In this document: positions 26,323 to 34,872 of the stretch, in pieces
Layout: every line of letters begins with the position of its first letter
Numbering within the stretch: the stretch's first letter is position 1
NCBI GenBank assembly: GCA_003556605.1
Contig: PWQX01000097.1
Coordinates: forward strand, 1 to 38,300
Source of the DNA: Spirochaetaceae bacterium
Lineage (GTDB): Bacteria; Spirochaetota; Spirochaetia; DSM-27196; SLAA01
DNA: 38,300 nucleotides
Direction of reading: 5' to 3'
The notes under the pieces: model-generated
The model's database searches: none
The model's input: only the letters and a program-made list of their open reading frames with translations
Told to the model about the DNA's origin: nothing
Made by a program: the position numbers and the translations under genes

Positions 26323-27714
26323 ATGGGCTACGTAGCCAATACCAACGCAGATAAACGTGCAATGCTTGAGAGCATCGGCGTCAATTCGATTGCTGATCTG
26401 TTCACGGATGTTCCCGAAGAGCACCGGTTCCCGGAGTTGCCGTTGCCGCCGCCGCTTTCGGAGCTTGATGTTAGCCGCGAGATCGAGGCCCTGTCCGAGC
26501 GTAACATGCGCGTTTCCGGGATGTCGTTCTTGGGTGGCGGTGCGTGGAACCACTTTATTCCGCGCGCGGTGCCGTATCTTGCCTCTCGCAGTGAGTTCGC
26601 CACCGCCTACACGCCGTATCAGCCCGAGGCGAGTCAGGGAACGCTGCAGGCGCTGTTTGAGTACCAAAGCATGCTTTGCGAGCTGCTTGGAATGGAGGTG
26701 GTCAACGCCTCGCATTACGACGGTGCCACCTCGGTTGCCGAAGCTGCGCTGATGGCGGTGAACGCCGCGCGCGGAAAGCGTAAGAAGGTGCTCGTATCCG
26801 GCGGCCTGCATCCTCAGTACCGGTCGGTGATGCAAACCTACCTGCAGGCGATGCAGGTGAAGCTAATGGCGCTTTCGGCGGGCATCGCCTCTGCCGAGGC
26901 CTTCCACAGTGCCGGCGGCTCGCCCGACTATCCTTTCGGTCAAGCCGAGCTCAAACAGCTTGCAGCGGCAGCCGATGAAGAGACTGCCTGCGTTATCGTG
27001 CAGAACCCCGACTTCTTCGGAAGTATTCGGGACCTCGCGGGTCTCGCCGATGAGCTACACGCCAAAGGGGTGCTGCTGGTGGTCCACACCGACCCGATCT
27101 ATCTTGGACTATTTCGTCCTCCGGGTGCCGACGGCGCGGACATCGTTACCGGTGAAGGCCAGCCACTCGGCATTGACCTTTCGTTCGGGGGGCCGTATCT
27201 CGGCATATTCGGCTGTACCAAGAAGCTGGTGCGCCGCATGCCGGGACGCCTGACCGGCCAGACTACCGATACGGAGGGCACCCGCGGCTTCGTCTTGACG
27301 CTCAATACTCGCGAGCAGCACATCCGCCGTGAGAAGGCCACTAGTAACATCTGTACCAACCAAGGGCTGATGGCGCTGCGCGCCTCAATCTACCTTGCGC
27401 TAATGGGTCAGGCGGGCCTACGCGAAGTGGCTTCGCTGTGCTACCACAAGAGCCACTACGCCGCCGCCGAGATTGATAAGCTCACAGGTTTTGCGGTGCC
27501 CGACGACATACGCTTTTTTCGGGAGTTTGTCGTTCAGGTGCCTATACCGGCCGCCGAGATCGTAAAGGGCTTGTCGCAGCAGGGCATCGTGCCGGGCTTG
27601 GATCTCGGTCGTTACTTCAGCGGCCGCCGTAACGAGCTGCTGGTAGCGGTAACCGAGATGAACACCAAAGACGATATCGACGCGCTCGTCTCCGCGCTAG
27701 AGAATGTAGCCTAA
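26323..27714 (+). CDS. gcvPA: Glycine dehydrogenase (decarboxylating) subunit 1
   Basis: This 463-residue protein is the N-terminal half of the split P protein (alpha subunit of an alpha2-beta2 enzyme). Landmarks are YVANTNADKRAMLESIGVNSIADLF, SFLGGGAWNHFIPRAV, YTPYQPEASQGTLQALFEYQSMLCELLGM, NASHYDGATSVAEAALMA, and LGIFGCTKKLVRRMPGRL. The PLP lysine is in the partner subunit. AAGGAGG lies 7-10 nt before the ATG. The stop is 18 bp from gcvPB, whose Shine-Dalgarno overlaps this gene's end. The split form differs from the fused GcvP of proteobacteria. Confidence 0.96.
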   Translation: MGYVANTNADKRAMLESIGVNSIADLFTDVPEEHRFPELPLPPPLSELDVSREIEALSERNMRVSGMSFLGGGAWNHFIPRAVPYLASRSEFATAYTPYQPEASQGTLQALFEYQSMLCELLGMEVVNASHYDGATSVAEAALMAVNAARGKRKKVLVSGGLHPQYRSVMQTYLQAMQVKLMALSAGIASAEAFHSAGGSPDYPFGQAELKQLAAAADEETACVIVQNPDFFGSIRDLAGLADELHAKGVLLVVHTDPIYLGLFRPPGADGADIVTGEGQPLGIDLSFGGPYLGIFGCTKKLVRRMPGRLTGQTTDTEGTRGFVLTLNTREQHIRREKATSNICTNQGLMALRASIYLALMGQAGLREVASLCYHKSHYAAAEIDKLTGFAVPDDIRFFREFVVQVPIPAAEIVKGLSQQGIVPGLDLGRYFSGRRNELLVAVTEMNTKDDIDALVSALENVA

Positions 27715-27732
27715 CAAGGAGGTCACGTCGTC

Positions 27733-29178
27733 ATGATCAAACCTATTCCCGCACTTCTGTACGAGCAGTCTGAAAGCGGCCGCCGTGCGGCTGTAATGCC
27801 CGACTGCGACGTGCCCGAAAGCACCTTCCCCGAGGAGCTGCTGCGCGCCGATCTCAAATTGCCCGAGTTGAGCGAACCCGGTGTGGTGCGCTACTTCACA
27901 CAGCTCTCGCAGTTGAACTTTTCAATCGACACCAACTTCTACCCGCTCGGCTCCTGCACCATGAAATACAACCCCAAGGTCAACGAGGCGATGGCCTCGC
28001 TGCCGGGCTTCTTAGGACATCACCCCTTGCAGGAGGAGATGCTCTCACAGGGAAGTCTCGAGCTCATGTACCGCCTGCAGGAGCAGCTTGCGGCGGTTTC
28101 CGGATTTCACTCGGTGAGCCTGCAGCCGGCCGCCGGCGCGCAGGGCGAGTTCGCCGGAATCAGTATGATACGCGCCTACCACGAGTCACGCGGAGAGGCC
28201 CATCGCCGCAGAGTCCTGATCCCCGACAGCGCCCACGGCACCAACCCCGCAACCGTAACAATGGCCGGGTACGAACCGGTGGAACTGCCGTCCGACGCCA
28301 ACGGCAACGTTGATCTCCAGGCTCTCAAAGAGGCCTGTGACGACAATCTCGCGGCGCTCATGATCACCAACCCCAATACGCTCGGGTTGTTCGAGGAGCA
28401 TATCGAGGAAGTCACCGGAACGATTCATGAGTTCGGCGGTCTGGTGTACGGTGACGGAGCTAACATGAACGCCCTGCTCGGTACGCTGCGCCCGGGCGAT
28501 GTCGGTATCGATGTAATGCACTTCAACCTGCACAAGACTTTCTCCACTCCGCACGGCGGAGGCGGCCCCGGTTCCGGCCCCGTCGCCGCAGCCGAGATCT
28601 TAGCGCCGTTCTTGCCGGGACCGGTCGTAGAGCGCGAAGCGGAGGGCGGACCGTACAGTTTCGTCACACCGGCGCAGTCTATCGGTAGCATCAAACTCTT
28701 TTACGGCAACTTCGGCATGAACATCCGCGCGTTCACCTACATCCTGATGCACGGCGCCTCGGGTATGCGGGAGCTCGGCGAGAACGCCGTGCTCAACGCC
28801 AACTACCTCAAGAGCCGCATCGAGAAGCTGCTGCCGGTTAAGTACAAACGCAACTGCATGCACGAGTTCGTTGCCGGCGGCAAGATCGAGGGAGCTGAAG
28901 AGATCACCACCAGGGATATCGCCAAACGCCTGCTGGACTACGGCATGCACGCTCCCACGGTATACTTCCCGCTAATCGTCAAGGAGGCACTCATGATCGA
29001 GCCCACCGAGAGCGAAAACAAACGTACCCTCGACGCATTTGTCGAGGCGCTTGAGACGATCATTTCCGAGGCACGGGAGCACCCCGGTCTCCTGCACGGT
29101 GCGCCGCACGAGATGCCGCTCAAACGCCTCGACGAGGTCAAAGCAGTGAAAGACCTGGTGCTCTGCATGCACCCCTGA
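27733..29178 (+). CDS. gcvPB: Glycine dehydrogenase (decarboxylating) subunit 2
   Basis: This 481-residue subunit carries the pyridoxal phosphate site: MHFNLHKTFSTPHGGGGPGSGP, with the PLP lysine at K268. Other landmarks are FYPLGSCTMKYNPKVNE, SLQPAAGAQGEFAGISMIRAYH, and DSAHGTNPATVTMAGY. Together with GcvPA it decarboxylates glycine and loads the H protein. AAGGAGG precedes the ATG by about 10 nt. It ends the operon, which is followed by a strong terminator. No lipoamide dehydrogenase (L protein) gene is in the window. Confidence 0.97.
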   Translation: MIKPIPALLYEQSESGRRAAVMPDCDVPESTFPEELLRADLKLPELSEPGVVRYFTQLSQLNFSIDTNFYPLGSCTMKYNPKVNEAMASLPGFLGHHPLQEEMLSQGSLELMYRLQEQLAAVSGFHSVSLQPAAGAQGEFAGISMIRAYHESRGEAHRRRVLIPDSAHGTNPATVTMAGYEPVELPSDANGNVDLQALKEACDDNLAALMITNPNTLGLFEEHIEEVTGTIHEFGGLVYGDGANMNALLGTLRPGDVGIDVMHFNLHKTFSTPHGGGGPGSGPVAAAEILAPFLPGPVVEREAEGGPYSFVTPAQSIGSIKLFYGNFGMNIRAFTYILMHGASGMRELGENAVLNANYLKSRIEKLLPVKYKRNCMHEFVAGGKIEGAEEITTRDIAKRLLDYGMHAPTVYFPLIVKEALMIEPTESENKRTLDAFVEALETIISEAREHPGLLHGAPHEMPLKRLDEVKAVKDLVLCMHP

Positions 29179-29216
29179 TTCGCGACTGTGATAGCAGGCG
29201 AAATAGTTCCGAGTGC

Positions 29217-29241
29217 GGCGGGACCGGCCGGAAATCCCGCC
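29217..29241. repeat. Hairpin GGCGGGA / TCCCGCC after gcvPB
   Basis: A perfect 7-bp inverted repeat (29217-29223 and 29235-29241) with an 11-nt loop lies 39 bp after the gcvPB stop. It has no T run, so it may protect the mRNA 3' end upstream of the true terminator. Confidence 0.5.
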
Positions 29242-29259
29242 ACGCGTGCCCAAATCAAG

Positions 29260-29298
29260 CGCTCTGTGGTTGCGTTACTAAACCCAGAGCGTTTTTTT
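29260..29298 (+). terminator. Intrinsic terminator of the gcv operon
   Basis: CGCTCTG...CAGAGCG forms a perfect 7-bp stem extended by GGTT/AACC across a one-base bulge, followed by TTTTTTT (29292-29298). It lies about 80 bp after gcvPB and is the clearest rho-independent terminator in the window. Confidence 0.9.
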
Positions 29299-29978
29299 CA
29301 GCCGTTATTCATCACCAATTTGCACGATCGTTAACATGTCGGTGCCCGGTTCCAACCGGCTCTAACACCACATCGCGGTCGGCCCGCACCTGTCCGGCCC
29401 CCGTGCGGGCGAAGCCTTGCGCCGGCGTTTTGGCTCTCACCCCGTGGGCTATGCGCCAACCGGGGGGCGTCTGGGCTTTCGCGCACTCGCGCGTACCCCG
29501 GCACCAGCCCGCGCGCCCGCCGGGCGCGGCTGCGCAGCGCCGCGCGCGTTGGAGGCGGTCTGCGCCTGCCGGCAGGGAATGTCCTAGTGTAGCGGTTGTT
29601 GATTTGGTAGATCGTGGCCTGCACGATGGCCGCTCGCAGCGCGAGACTTGGTTGTTAGCAAAGGCGCATGTATACATAGTAACAACACGTCGGACTTCGG
29701 CAGCATGATGGTCGAGATAGCGAGCTGGAAGCAATTCGCATAAGTGATTATCGATTATATGGGTAATGCACTATAGAGTGCCCGGTTTCTAAGCCTTGAC
29801 TGAAAAACGGCGATGATGCTCGCGCTTCTGATCTATTGTAAGGACAGCACAGCTATCTGCCAGTTGCTGTGGTAGTTATGCTTCACCACAGCGTTCTTTC
29901 TCCGGGACTATCCTCCCTTGGGCCCCATCTACGCGGTCCCATTCCGGCACATCCCGGTCTGGAACCCGAGCGAATATC
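29299..29978. other. Non-coding or decayed stretch with a very GC-rich core
   Basis: No convincing gene is seen. 29340-29580 is very GC-rich with many short palindromes (CGCGCGCCCGCCGGGCGCG, GCGGCTGCGCAGCGCCGC). The track ORFs here are Arg/Ala/Pro-rich, lack a Shine-Dalgarno and resemble nothing known to me. 29590-29978 is of ordinary composition. It may be remnant mobile or repeated DNA. Confidence 0.45.
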
Positions 29979-30107
29979 TCAAATCCGCTTGGCAAATGCG
30001 CACATGGCGAATTGATCAACAGAGATGCCCTGCTGTGCAGCGAGGGTCTCTATGCGTTCTTTGAGTTCTTCGGGAGCTCGAATCCTGAGGGCCTTTCTGT
30101 GTGCCAT
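29979..30107 (-). CDS. Small antitoxin-like protein (ribbon-helix-helix type)
   Basis: This predicted 42-residue protein (MAHRKALRIRAPEELKERIE..., ending FAKRI) matches the pattern of short Arc/HicB-type antitoxins: an N-terminal beta strand (KALRIRAP), helix (EELKERIETLAAQQ) and second helix (SVDQFAMCAFA). The ATG at 30107 has GGAGGA 6 nt upstream; the longer track ORF lacks such support. It lies directly downstream of a decayed PIN-domain toxin gene on the same strand. This fold binds DNA and neutralises the toxin in intact pairs. Whether it is still expressed is unknown. Confidence 0.7.
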   Translation of the reverse strand: MAHRKALRIRAPEELKERIETLAAQQGISVDQFAMCAFAKRI

Positions 30108-30109
30108 GT

Positions 30110-30321
30110 TCATTCCTCCACATGCGCATGAACTCACCCGGTGTGACCACGTTGACCTCTTCATTCAAGAGATCGGTGTCGAGCAGGAAGTCACGTGCAG
30201 CGTGCGTGATCAGGTACTCACTCCCACTGGAAAGCGTCGGTTCCATGATCATGTTGGCGTTCTCATCTCGTGGGTTCGGTCGCCAAGCACAACGTACGCT
30301 CGTGTCGATGATGACAAGCAC
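30110..30321 (-). pseudogene. Decayed PIN-domain (VapC-like) toxin with internal deletion
   Basis: The frame opens with MLVIIDTSV, the first strand and catalytic Asp of PIN-domain RNases. After only about ten residues it jumps to a typical PIN C-terminus: NPRDENANMIMEP, SGSEYLITHAARDFL, VVTPGEFMRMW. An intact toxin of this family has about 130-150 residues; here some 70-80 middle residues, with further catalytic acids, are missing. The start would be GTG without a clear Shine-Dalgarno. The track extends the frame into the antitoxin gene. It is most likely an inactive remnant of a toxin-antitoxin pair. Confidence 0.68.
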
Positions 30322-30430
30322 GACAGTATGATAGCTTATTTGCCCGCAAATCCAACCGATCCCCCTGCTATGGGGTCACCACCGTCCACAGGCGTCACGA
30401 CAGCCAGATAACATGTATACTTGCGCGTAA

Positions 30431-30455
30431 GTTAACATCCCAAACCGGTGTTAAC
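30431..30455. repeat. Operator-like palindrome GTTAACA-N11-TGTTAAC
   Basis: A perfect 7-bp inverted repeat (30431-30437 and 30449-30455) with an 11-bp spacer lies about 225 bp upstream of the ahcY start. Arm spacing of 18 bp centre to centre fits a dimeric regulator. The rest of 30322-30681 shows only a candidate ahcY promoter (TTCACG 30612-30617, TACACT 30635-30640, 17-bp spacing). I cannot recognise an SAH or SAM riboswitch. Confidence 0.45.
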
Positions 30456-30681
30456 CTTGATGCAAAATCGTGAGGTACATGCCTGTGAAAAATCTCCGGG
30501 CGGACGGGGAGGGGGGTAAGGCAAGCTACTTTGGTTTGGGTTGGCAGGGTGAGCTTGGGCCGGCTGAGCTGGCTGGGTGCTACTACCTCGACGGGCTCGC
30601 TGTTTGCTTTCTTCACGAAGCCGGCGGAATGCGCTACACTACGGCCTCACACCAGATAATGCTAAGGAGCAGATAGCAGAC

Positions 30682-32268
30682 ATGGATCCAAAGAACAGTC
30701 GAACCGGACACTCAGGGGCCACCGGCCAAGAATCGGGCGCCCCCGAGAAGGTTACGAGTGCGAGCGGCGCGGCGCGACCGAGCGGCGCGCAGGGGCCGGG
30801 CGGTGCGGCGGCCGCGAATAGTGCGACCTCCGTGGAGTACCGTGTTCGTGACTTACGCCTCGCTGATTGGGGGCGCAAAGAGATTGAGATTGCCGAGAAA
30901 GAGATGCCGGGTCTCATCGCGGTCCGCGAGAAGTACGGGCCCCAGCAGCCGCTTGCGGGCCTGCGTATCGCCGGCAGTCTCCACATGACGATTCAGACTG
31001 CGGTCTTGATTGAGACGCTGGCGGCCCTCGGGGCCTATGTGCGGTGGGCAAGCTGCAACATTTTCTCTACGCAGGATCATGCTGCGGCCGCAGTGGTGGT
31101 GGGGCGTCCCGAGAGCGGTGGGACGCCGGAAAACCCCAGGGGTACTCCGGTGTTCGCCTGGAAAGGCGAGACGCTGGAGGAGTACTGGCAGTGTACCCTC
31201 GATGCACTGAGCTGGCCGGACGGCAGCGGGCCGCACCAGGTTGTAGACGATGGTGGCGACGCTACGCTGCTGATCCACAAGGGGTATGAGCTCGAACAGG
31301 GCGACGACTGGGTGGATCAGCCGGCGGACGCGGCCGAGGAGCGTGTCGTCAAAGCACTCCTGAAGCGCATAGCCGCCGAGCGACCCAGTTGGTGGCACCA
31401 GGTGGTGTCGGAATGGCAGGGTGTCAGCGAGGAGACCACCACCGGGGTGCATCGTCTCTACCAACGCGCCGACGCCGGAACGCTTCTCGTGCCGGCGATC
31501 AACGTGAACGACTCGGTTACCAAGAGCAAGTTCGACAATCTCTACGGCTGCCGCGAGAGCCTGGTGGACGGGATCAAGCGCGCCACCGATGTGATGATCG
31601 CCGGCAAGGTCGGGGTGGTCTGCGGGTACGGTGATGTCGGCAAGGGTTCGGCTCAGAGCTTGCGCGGGCTCGGCGCGCGCGTGATAATCACCGAGATCGA
31701 CCCTATCTGTGCGCTGCAGGCCTCGATGGAAGGCTACGAGGTCAAGACCGTTGAGGACACGCTCGGCTGGGCCGATATTTACGTAACGGCAACGGGCAAC
31801 CGCGACGTTATCACGGTGGAGCACATGGAGCGTATGAAAGACCAGGCGATTGTGTGCAACATCGGTCATTTCGATAACGAAATCCAGGTTGAGGCGCTGA
31901 ACGAGCGCAGCGATGTCGAGCGTATCGAGATCAAGCCGCAGGTCCACCAGTACCGCTTCGCCGACGGACACTCGGTCTTCATGCTCGCCGAGGGTCGCCT
32001 CGTTAATCTCGGCTGCGCTACCGGCCACCCGAGCTTCGTGATGTCGAACAGTTTTGCAAACCAAACGCTTGCGCAGATCGACCTCGCCGCGCAGCGCGGT
32101 GAATATGCCATCGGGGTGTATACGCTCTCGAAGGAGCTCGACGAGGAGGTTGCGCGGCTGCACCTGGAAAAGATCGGCGCCACGCTGACGAACCTCACGC
32201 CGGAACAAGCCGAGTATATCGGCGTTCCGAAGAAGGGGCCGTTCAAGGGCGAGTCGTACCGCTACTAG
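30682..32268 (+). CDS. ahcY: Adenosylhomocysteinase (SAH hydrolase)
   Basis: This enzyme of about 528 residues splits S-adenosylhomocysteine into homocysteine and adenosine, clearing the inhibitory product of methyltransferases. Motifs are [74 protein letters not shown], the NAD-binding [18 protein letters not shown], and the C-terminal KGESYRY. It carries the insert of about 40 residues found in many bacterial homologues. The track ORF starts too early; ATG 30682 has AGGAG about 12 nt upstream. An unusual N-terminal tail of about 50 residues rich in Ser, Gly and Ala precedes the conserved domain. It lies 24 bp before metK. Confidence 0.96.
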   Translation: MDPKNSRTGHSGATGQESGAPEKVTSASGAARPSGAQGPGGAAAANSATSVEYRVRDLRLADWGRKEIEIAEKEMPGLIAVREKYGPQQPLAGLRIAGSLHMTIQTAVLIETLAALGAYVRWASCNIFSTQDHAAAAVVVGRPESGGTPENPRGTPVFAWKGETLEEYWQCTLDALSWPDGSGPHQVVDDGGDATLLIHKGYELEQGDDWVDQPADAAEERVVKALLKRIAAERPSWWHQVVSEWQGVSEETTTGVHRLYQRADAGTLLVPAINVNDSVTKSKFDNLYGCRESLVDGIKRATDVMIAGKVGVVCGYGDVGKGSAQSLRGLGARVIITEIDPICALQASMEGYEVKTVEDTLGWADIYVTATGNRDVITVEHMERMKDQAIVCNIGHFDNEIQVEALNERSDVERIEIKPQVHQYRFADGHSVFMLAEGRLVNLGCATGHPSFVMSNSFANQTLAQIDLAAQRGEYAIGVYTLSKELDEEVARLHLEKIGATLTNLTPEQAEYIGVPKKGPFKGESYRY

Positions 32269-32292
32269 AGTCAACACCTATTAGGAGTTACT

Positions 32293-33456
32293 ATGGAAAA
32301 ACGAAGATACTTGTTTACCTCAGAGTCTGTCGGCGAAGGACATCCTGATAAGATCTGCGATCAGGTTTCAGACGCGGTGCTTGACGCTTGTTTGGCCGAC
32401 GACCCTGAGTCGCACGTTGCCTGTGAGACCTACACCACTACCGGTCTGGTATTGGTGGGCGGCGAGATCACCACCAGTACCTATGTAGACATTCAAGAGG
32501 TCGCGCGCGGGGTGGCGAAGCGGATCGGGTACACCGATCCGTCCTACGGGCTCGATTATGAGAGCATGAGCGTAATGAACGCGATTCATTCGCAGAGTCC
32601 CGATATCAACCAGGGTGTCTCGGGTAAAGGGCTGTATGAGGGCGAGCAGGGCGCCGGCGACCAAGGCATGATGTTCGGTTTTGCATGCGACGAGACACCG
32701 GAGCTGATGCCGGCGCCGATCATGTACGCGCATAAGCTGTTGTTGCGCGCGACCGAGTGCCGCAAGGGCGGCCTCATCACCTGGATGCGTCCCGACTCCA
32801 AGAGCCAAGTCACGGTCGAGTATCACGAGGGCAGACCGGCGCGAATCCATACCATCGTATTGAGTCATCAACACGACGACAATGTCGGCTATGACGAGCT
32901 GCGCGAGACCATTATTAGGAAGGTAATCAAGCCGGTGCTGGATCCTACGGGGCTTCTGGACGACGAAACCAAGTACTTCATCAACCCAACGGGGCGCTTT
33001 GTTATCGGCGGGCCCCATGGCGACTCGGGCCTCACCGGACGCAAAATCATCGTCGATACGTACGGCGGAATGGGCCGCCACGGCGGCGGCGCGTTTTCGG
33101 GAAAGGACCCAACCAAGGTAGACCGCTCCGGCGCCTACATGGCGCGCTACGTGGCTAAGAACATCGTCGCAGCCGGACTCGCGGTACGCTGCGAGGTAGA
33201 GCTCTCCTACGCCATCGGCGTTCCGTTCCCGATCTCGGTGACGGTTGACACCTTCTCCACGGCGACGGTGCCGGAAGCCGCAATCGAAGCGGCGGTGCAG
33301 AAGGTCTTCGATCTTACTCCCGCGGGCCTGATCCGCATGCTGGATCTCAAGAAGCCGATCTATCAGGAAACCGCCGCTTACGGCCACTTCGGCCGTGACC
33401 ACTTCAGCTGGGAGGCTACCGATAAGGCCGAAGAGCTGCAGCGCGAGATTTCGTAA
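32293..33456 (+). CDS. metK: S-adenosylmethionine synthetase
   Basis: This 387-residue enzyme makes SAM from methionine and ATP. Conserved segments are [34 protein letters not shown]-type [34 protein letters not shown], and the P-loop-like [19 protein letters not shown]. Length matches the family. TAGGAG precedes the ATG. With ahcY directly upstream it forms a SAM-cycle operon. Its stop overlaps the next start (TAATG), so the epimerase gene is translationally coupled. Confidence 0.97.
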   Translation: MEKRRYLFTSESVGEGHPDKICDQVSDAVLDACLADDPESHVACETYTTTGLVLVGGEITTSTYVDIQEVARGVAKRIGYTDPSYGLDYESMSVMNAIHSQSPDINQGVSGKGLYEGEQGAGDQGMMFGFACDETPELMPAPIMYAHKLLLRATECRKGGLITWMRPDSKSQVTVEYHEGRPARIHTIVLSHQHDDNVGYDELRETIIRKVIKPVLDPTGLLDDETKYFINPTGRFVIGGPHGDSGLTGRKIIVDTYGGMGRHGGGAFSGKDPTKVDRSGAYMARYVAKNIVAAGLAVRCEVELSYAIGVPFPISVTVDTFSTATVPEAAIEAAVQKVFDLTPAGLIRMLDLKKPIYQETAAYGHFGRDHFSWEATDKAEELQREIS

Positions 33457-34547
33457 TGCGAATCCTGGTAACCGGAACGGCCGGGTTCATTGGGTTCCAC
33501 CTTGCCGAGCGCCTTGCCGAACGCGGTGACGAGGTGGTGGGCATAGACAACCTGAACGAGTACTACGATATTCGGCTGAAGTACGCGCGGCTGACGGACA
33601 GTGGTGTGGCACCGGCGGCTGCCGAGATCCATAACGCCATCACCGCGTCCAACAAGTACCCGAATTATCGCTTCATTCGCATGGACATCCAACAGCGCGA
33701 TGCGCTTGACGAGCTGTGCCGAAGCGAGCGCTTTGACGCGGTTTGTCACCTTGCGGCGCAGGCCGGCGTGCGCTACAGCCTGACACATCCGCACACCTAC
33801 GCTGAGACTAACGTGCGCGGCTTTCTCAACATCCTCGAGGCCTGCCGCGCCTACGACATTCCCAACCTGAGCTACGCATCGAGCTCAAGCGTGTACGGCT
33901 TGAACGCCGGCATGCCGTTTTCGACCGCCGACAACGTCGACCACCCGGTGAGCCTTTATGCCGCCACGAAGAAGGCGAACGAGCTCATGGCGCATACTTA
34001 CAGCTACCTGTACGGGATACCCACCACGGGCCTTCGGTTTTTCACGGTTTACGGCCCGTGGGGCCGCCCGGATATGGCGCTGTTCTTATTCACGCGCGCG
34101 ATCCTCGCCGGGCGGCCCATCCAGGTCTTCAACCACGGCAACATGAAGCGCGATTTCACCTACATCGACGACATCGTTGAGGGCGTGGTGCGTGTAATCG
34201 ACAACCCCGAGGAGCCGGCAGACGGCCCGCCCGACCGCGACGCGCTGGAATCACTCGAAGACCTTGACCCGTCGTGGTCACCGGCGCCGTACCGCGTGTA
34301 CAACATCGGCTACGGTGCGCCGGTGAGCCTGCACGAGTTCATTGAGGTGCTCGAGGCCGAGCTCGGTATGCCGGCCGAGAAAGAGTACCTGCCGATGCAG
34401 CCGGGCGACGTGCCGGCAACCTGGGCCGACGTGTCGGCGCTTGAGCGCGACTTCGGCTACAAGCCCAGGATCGAGATTGCCGAAGGCATCCGCCGCTTCG
34501 TCCGCTGGTACCGAACCTTCGGCTTGCATATCTTCAGTCACGGTTAA
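33456..34547 (+). CDS. NAD-dependent epimerase, probable UDP-glucuronate 4-epimerase
   Basis: This 363-residue extended short-chain dehydrogenase/reductase has the N-terminal NAD motif TGTAGFIGFHLAERL, catalytic Ser/Thr in SYASSSSVYG, and YxxxK in SLYAATKKANELMAH. The segment DNLNEYYDIRLKYARL and the FFTVYGPWGRPDMALFLF motif are typical of UDP-glucuronate 4-epimerases (CapI/LpsL type), which supply UDP-galacturonate for surface polysaccharide. UDP-glucose 4-epimerase activity cannot be excluded. The ATG overlaps the metK stop by one base. A polysaccharide-type ABC exporter begins at the far end of the window. Confidence 0.9.
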   Translation: MRILVTGTAGFIGFHLAERLAERGDEVVGIDNLNEYYDIRLKYARLTDSGVAPAAAEIHNAITASNKYPNYRFIRMDIQQRDALDELCRSERFDAVCHLAAQAGVRYSLTHPHTYAETNVRGFLNILEACRAYDIPNLSYASSSSVYGLNAGMPFSTADNVDHPVSLYAATKKANELMAHTYSYLYGIPTTGLRFFTVYGPWGRPDMALFLFTRAILAGRPIQVFNHGNMKRDFTYIDDIVEGVVRVIDNPEEPADGPPDRDALESLEDLDPSWSPAPYRVYNIGYGAPVSLHEFIEVLEAELGMPAEKEYLPMQPGDVPATWADVSALERDFGYKPRIEIAEGIRRFVRWYRTFGLHIFSHG

Positions 34548-34872
34548 TAGCGAACTTGGGATCGTTAGCAGCGTAGCTCGCAGCCGCTTGCGTAATTCCG
34601 CGAAACCTGGCAGACTGTTCAGACCGTGAACGTTTCGCCGCGGTGAGAGCAACGCTCCCGCCAACCCGAACTCCCGGTTTCGCGGCGCGGAAACTATGTG
34701 ATCAGGGCAGCCTGTTTCGGCGGCGCCCGGAATCCTCTTTGAGTCTTTGCTAAGCGGAGCTGCAGGCGCCGAACGCGATTTCTGCTGCAGCTTCATGAGC
34801 CCCGGTGCGCCCGCGGCCGCTCACAACCGTATCCGCCGGCGCTGTTCCTCCCAACCCACTTCTTCGTCAACT
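34548..34872. other. Intergenic stretch before the winged-helix gene
   Basis: About 325 bp without a convincing gene. The downstream frame is open back to a TTG at 34747, with an ATG at 34795, but that part is low in complexity and lacks a Shine-Dalgarno. I see no clear terminator after the epimerase gene, and no ops or JUMPstart element. Confidence 0.4.

Noticed and set aside
30322-30681. SAH or SAM riboswitch before ahcY-metK
   Set aside because: None of the conserved cores I know for these aptamers is visible; only a palindrome and a candidate promoter are supported.
30853-32277. 474-codon minus-strand ORF opposite ahcY
   Set aside because: Long only because of GC-rich codon bias; ahcY on the plus strand is unmistakable.
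32368-33402. 344-codon minus-strand ORF opposite metK
   Set aside because: Shadow of metK, with no recognisable motifs or start site.
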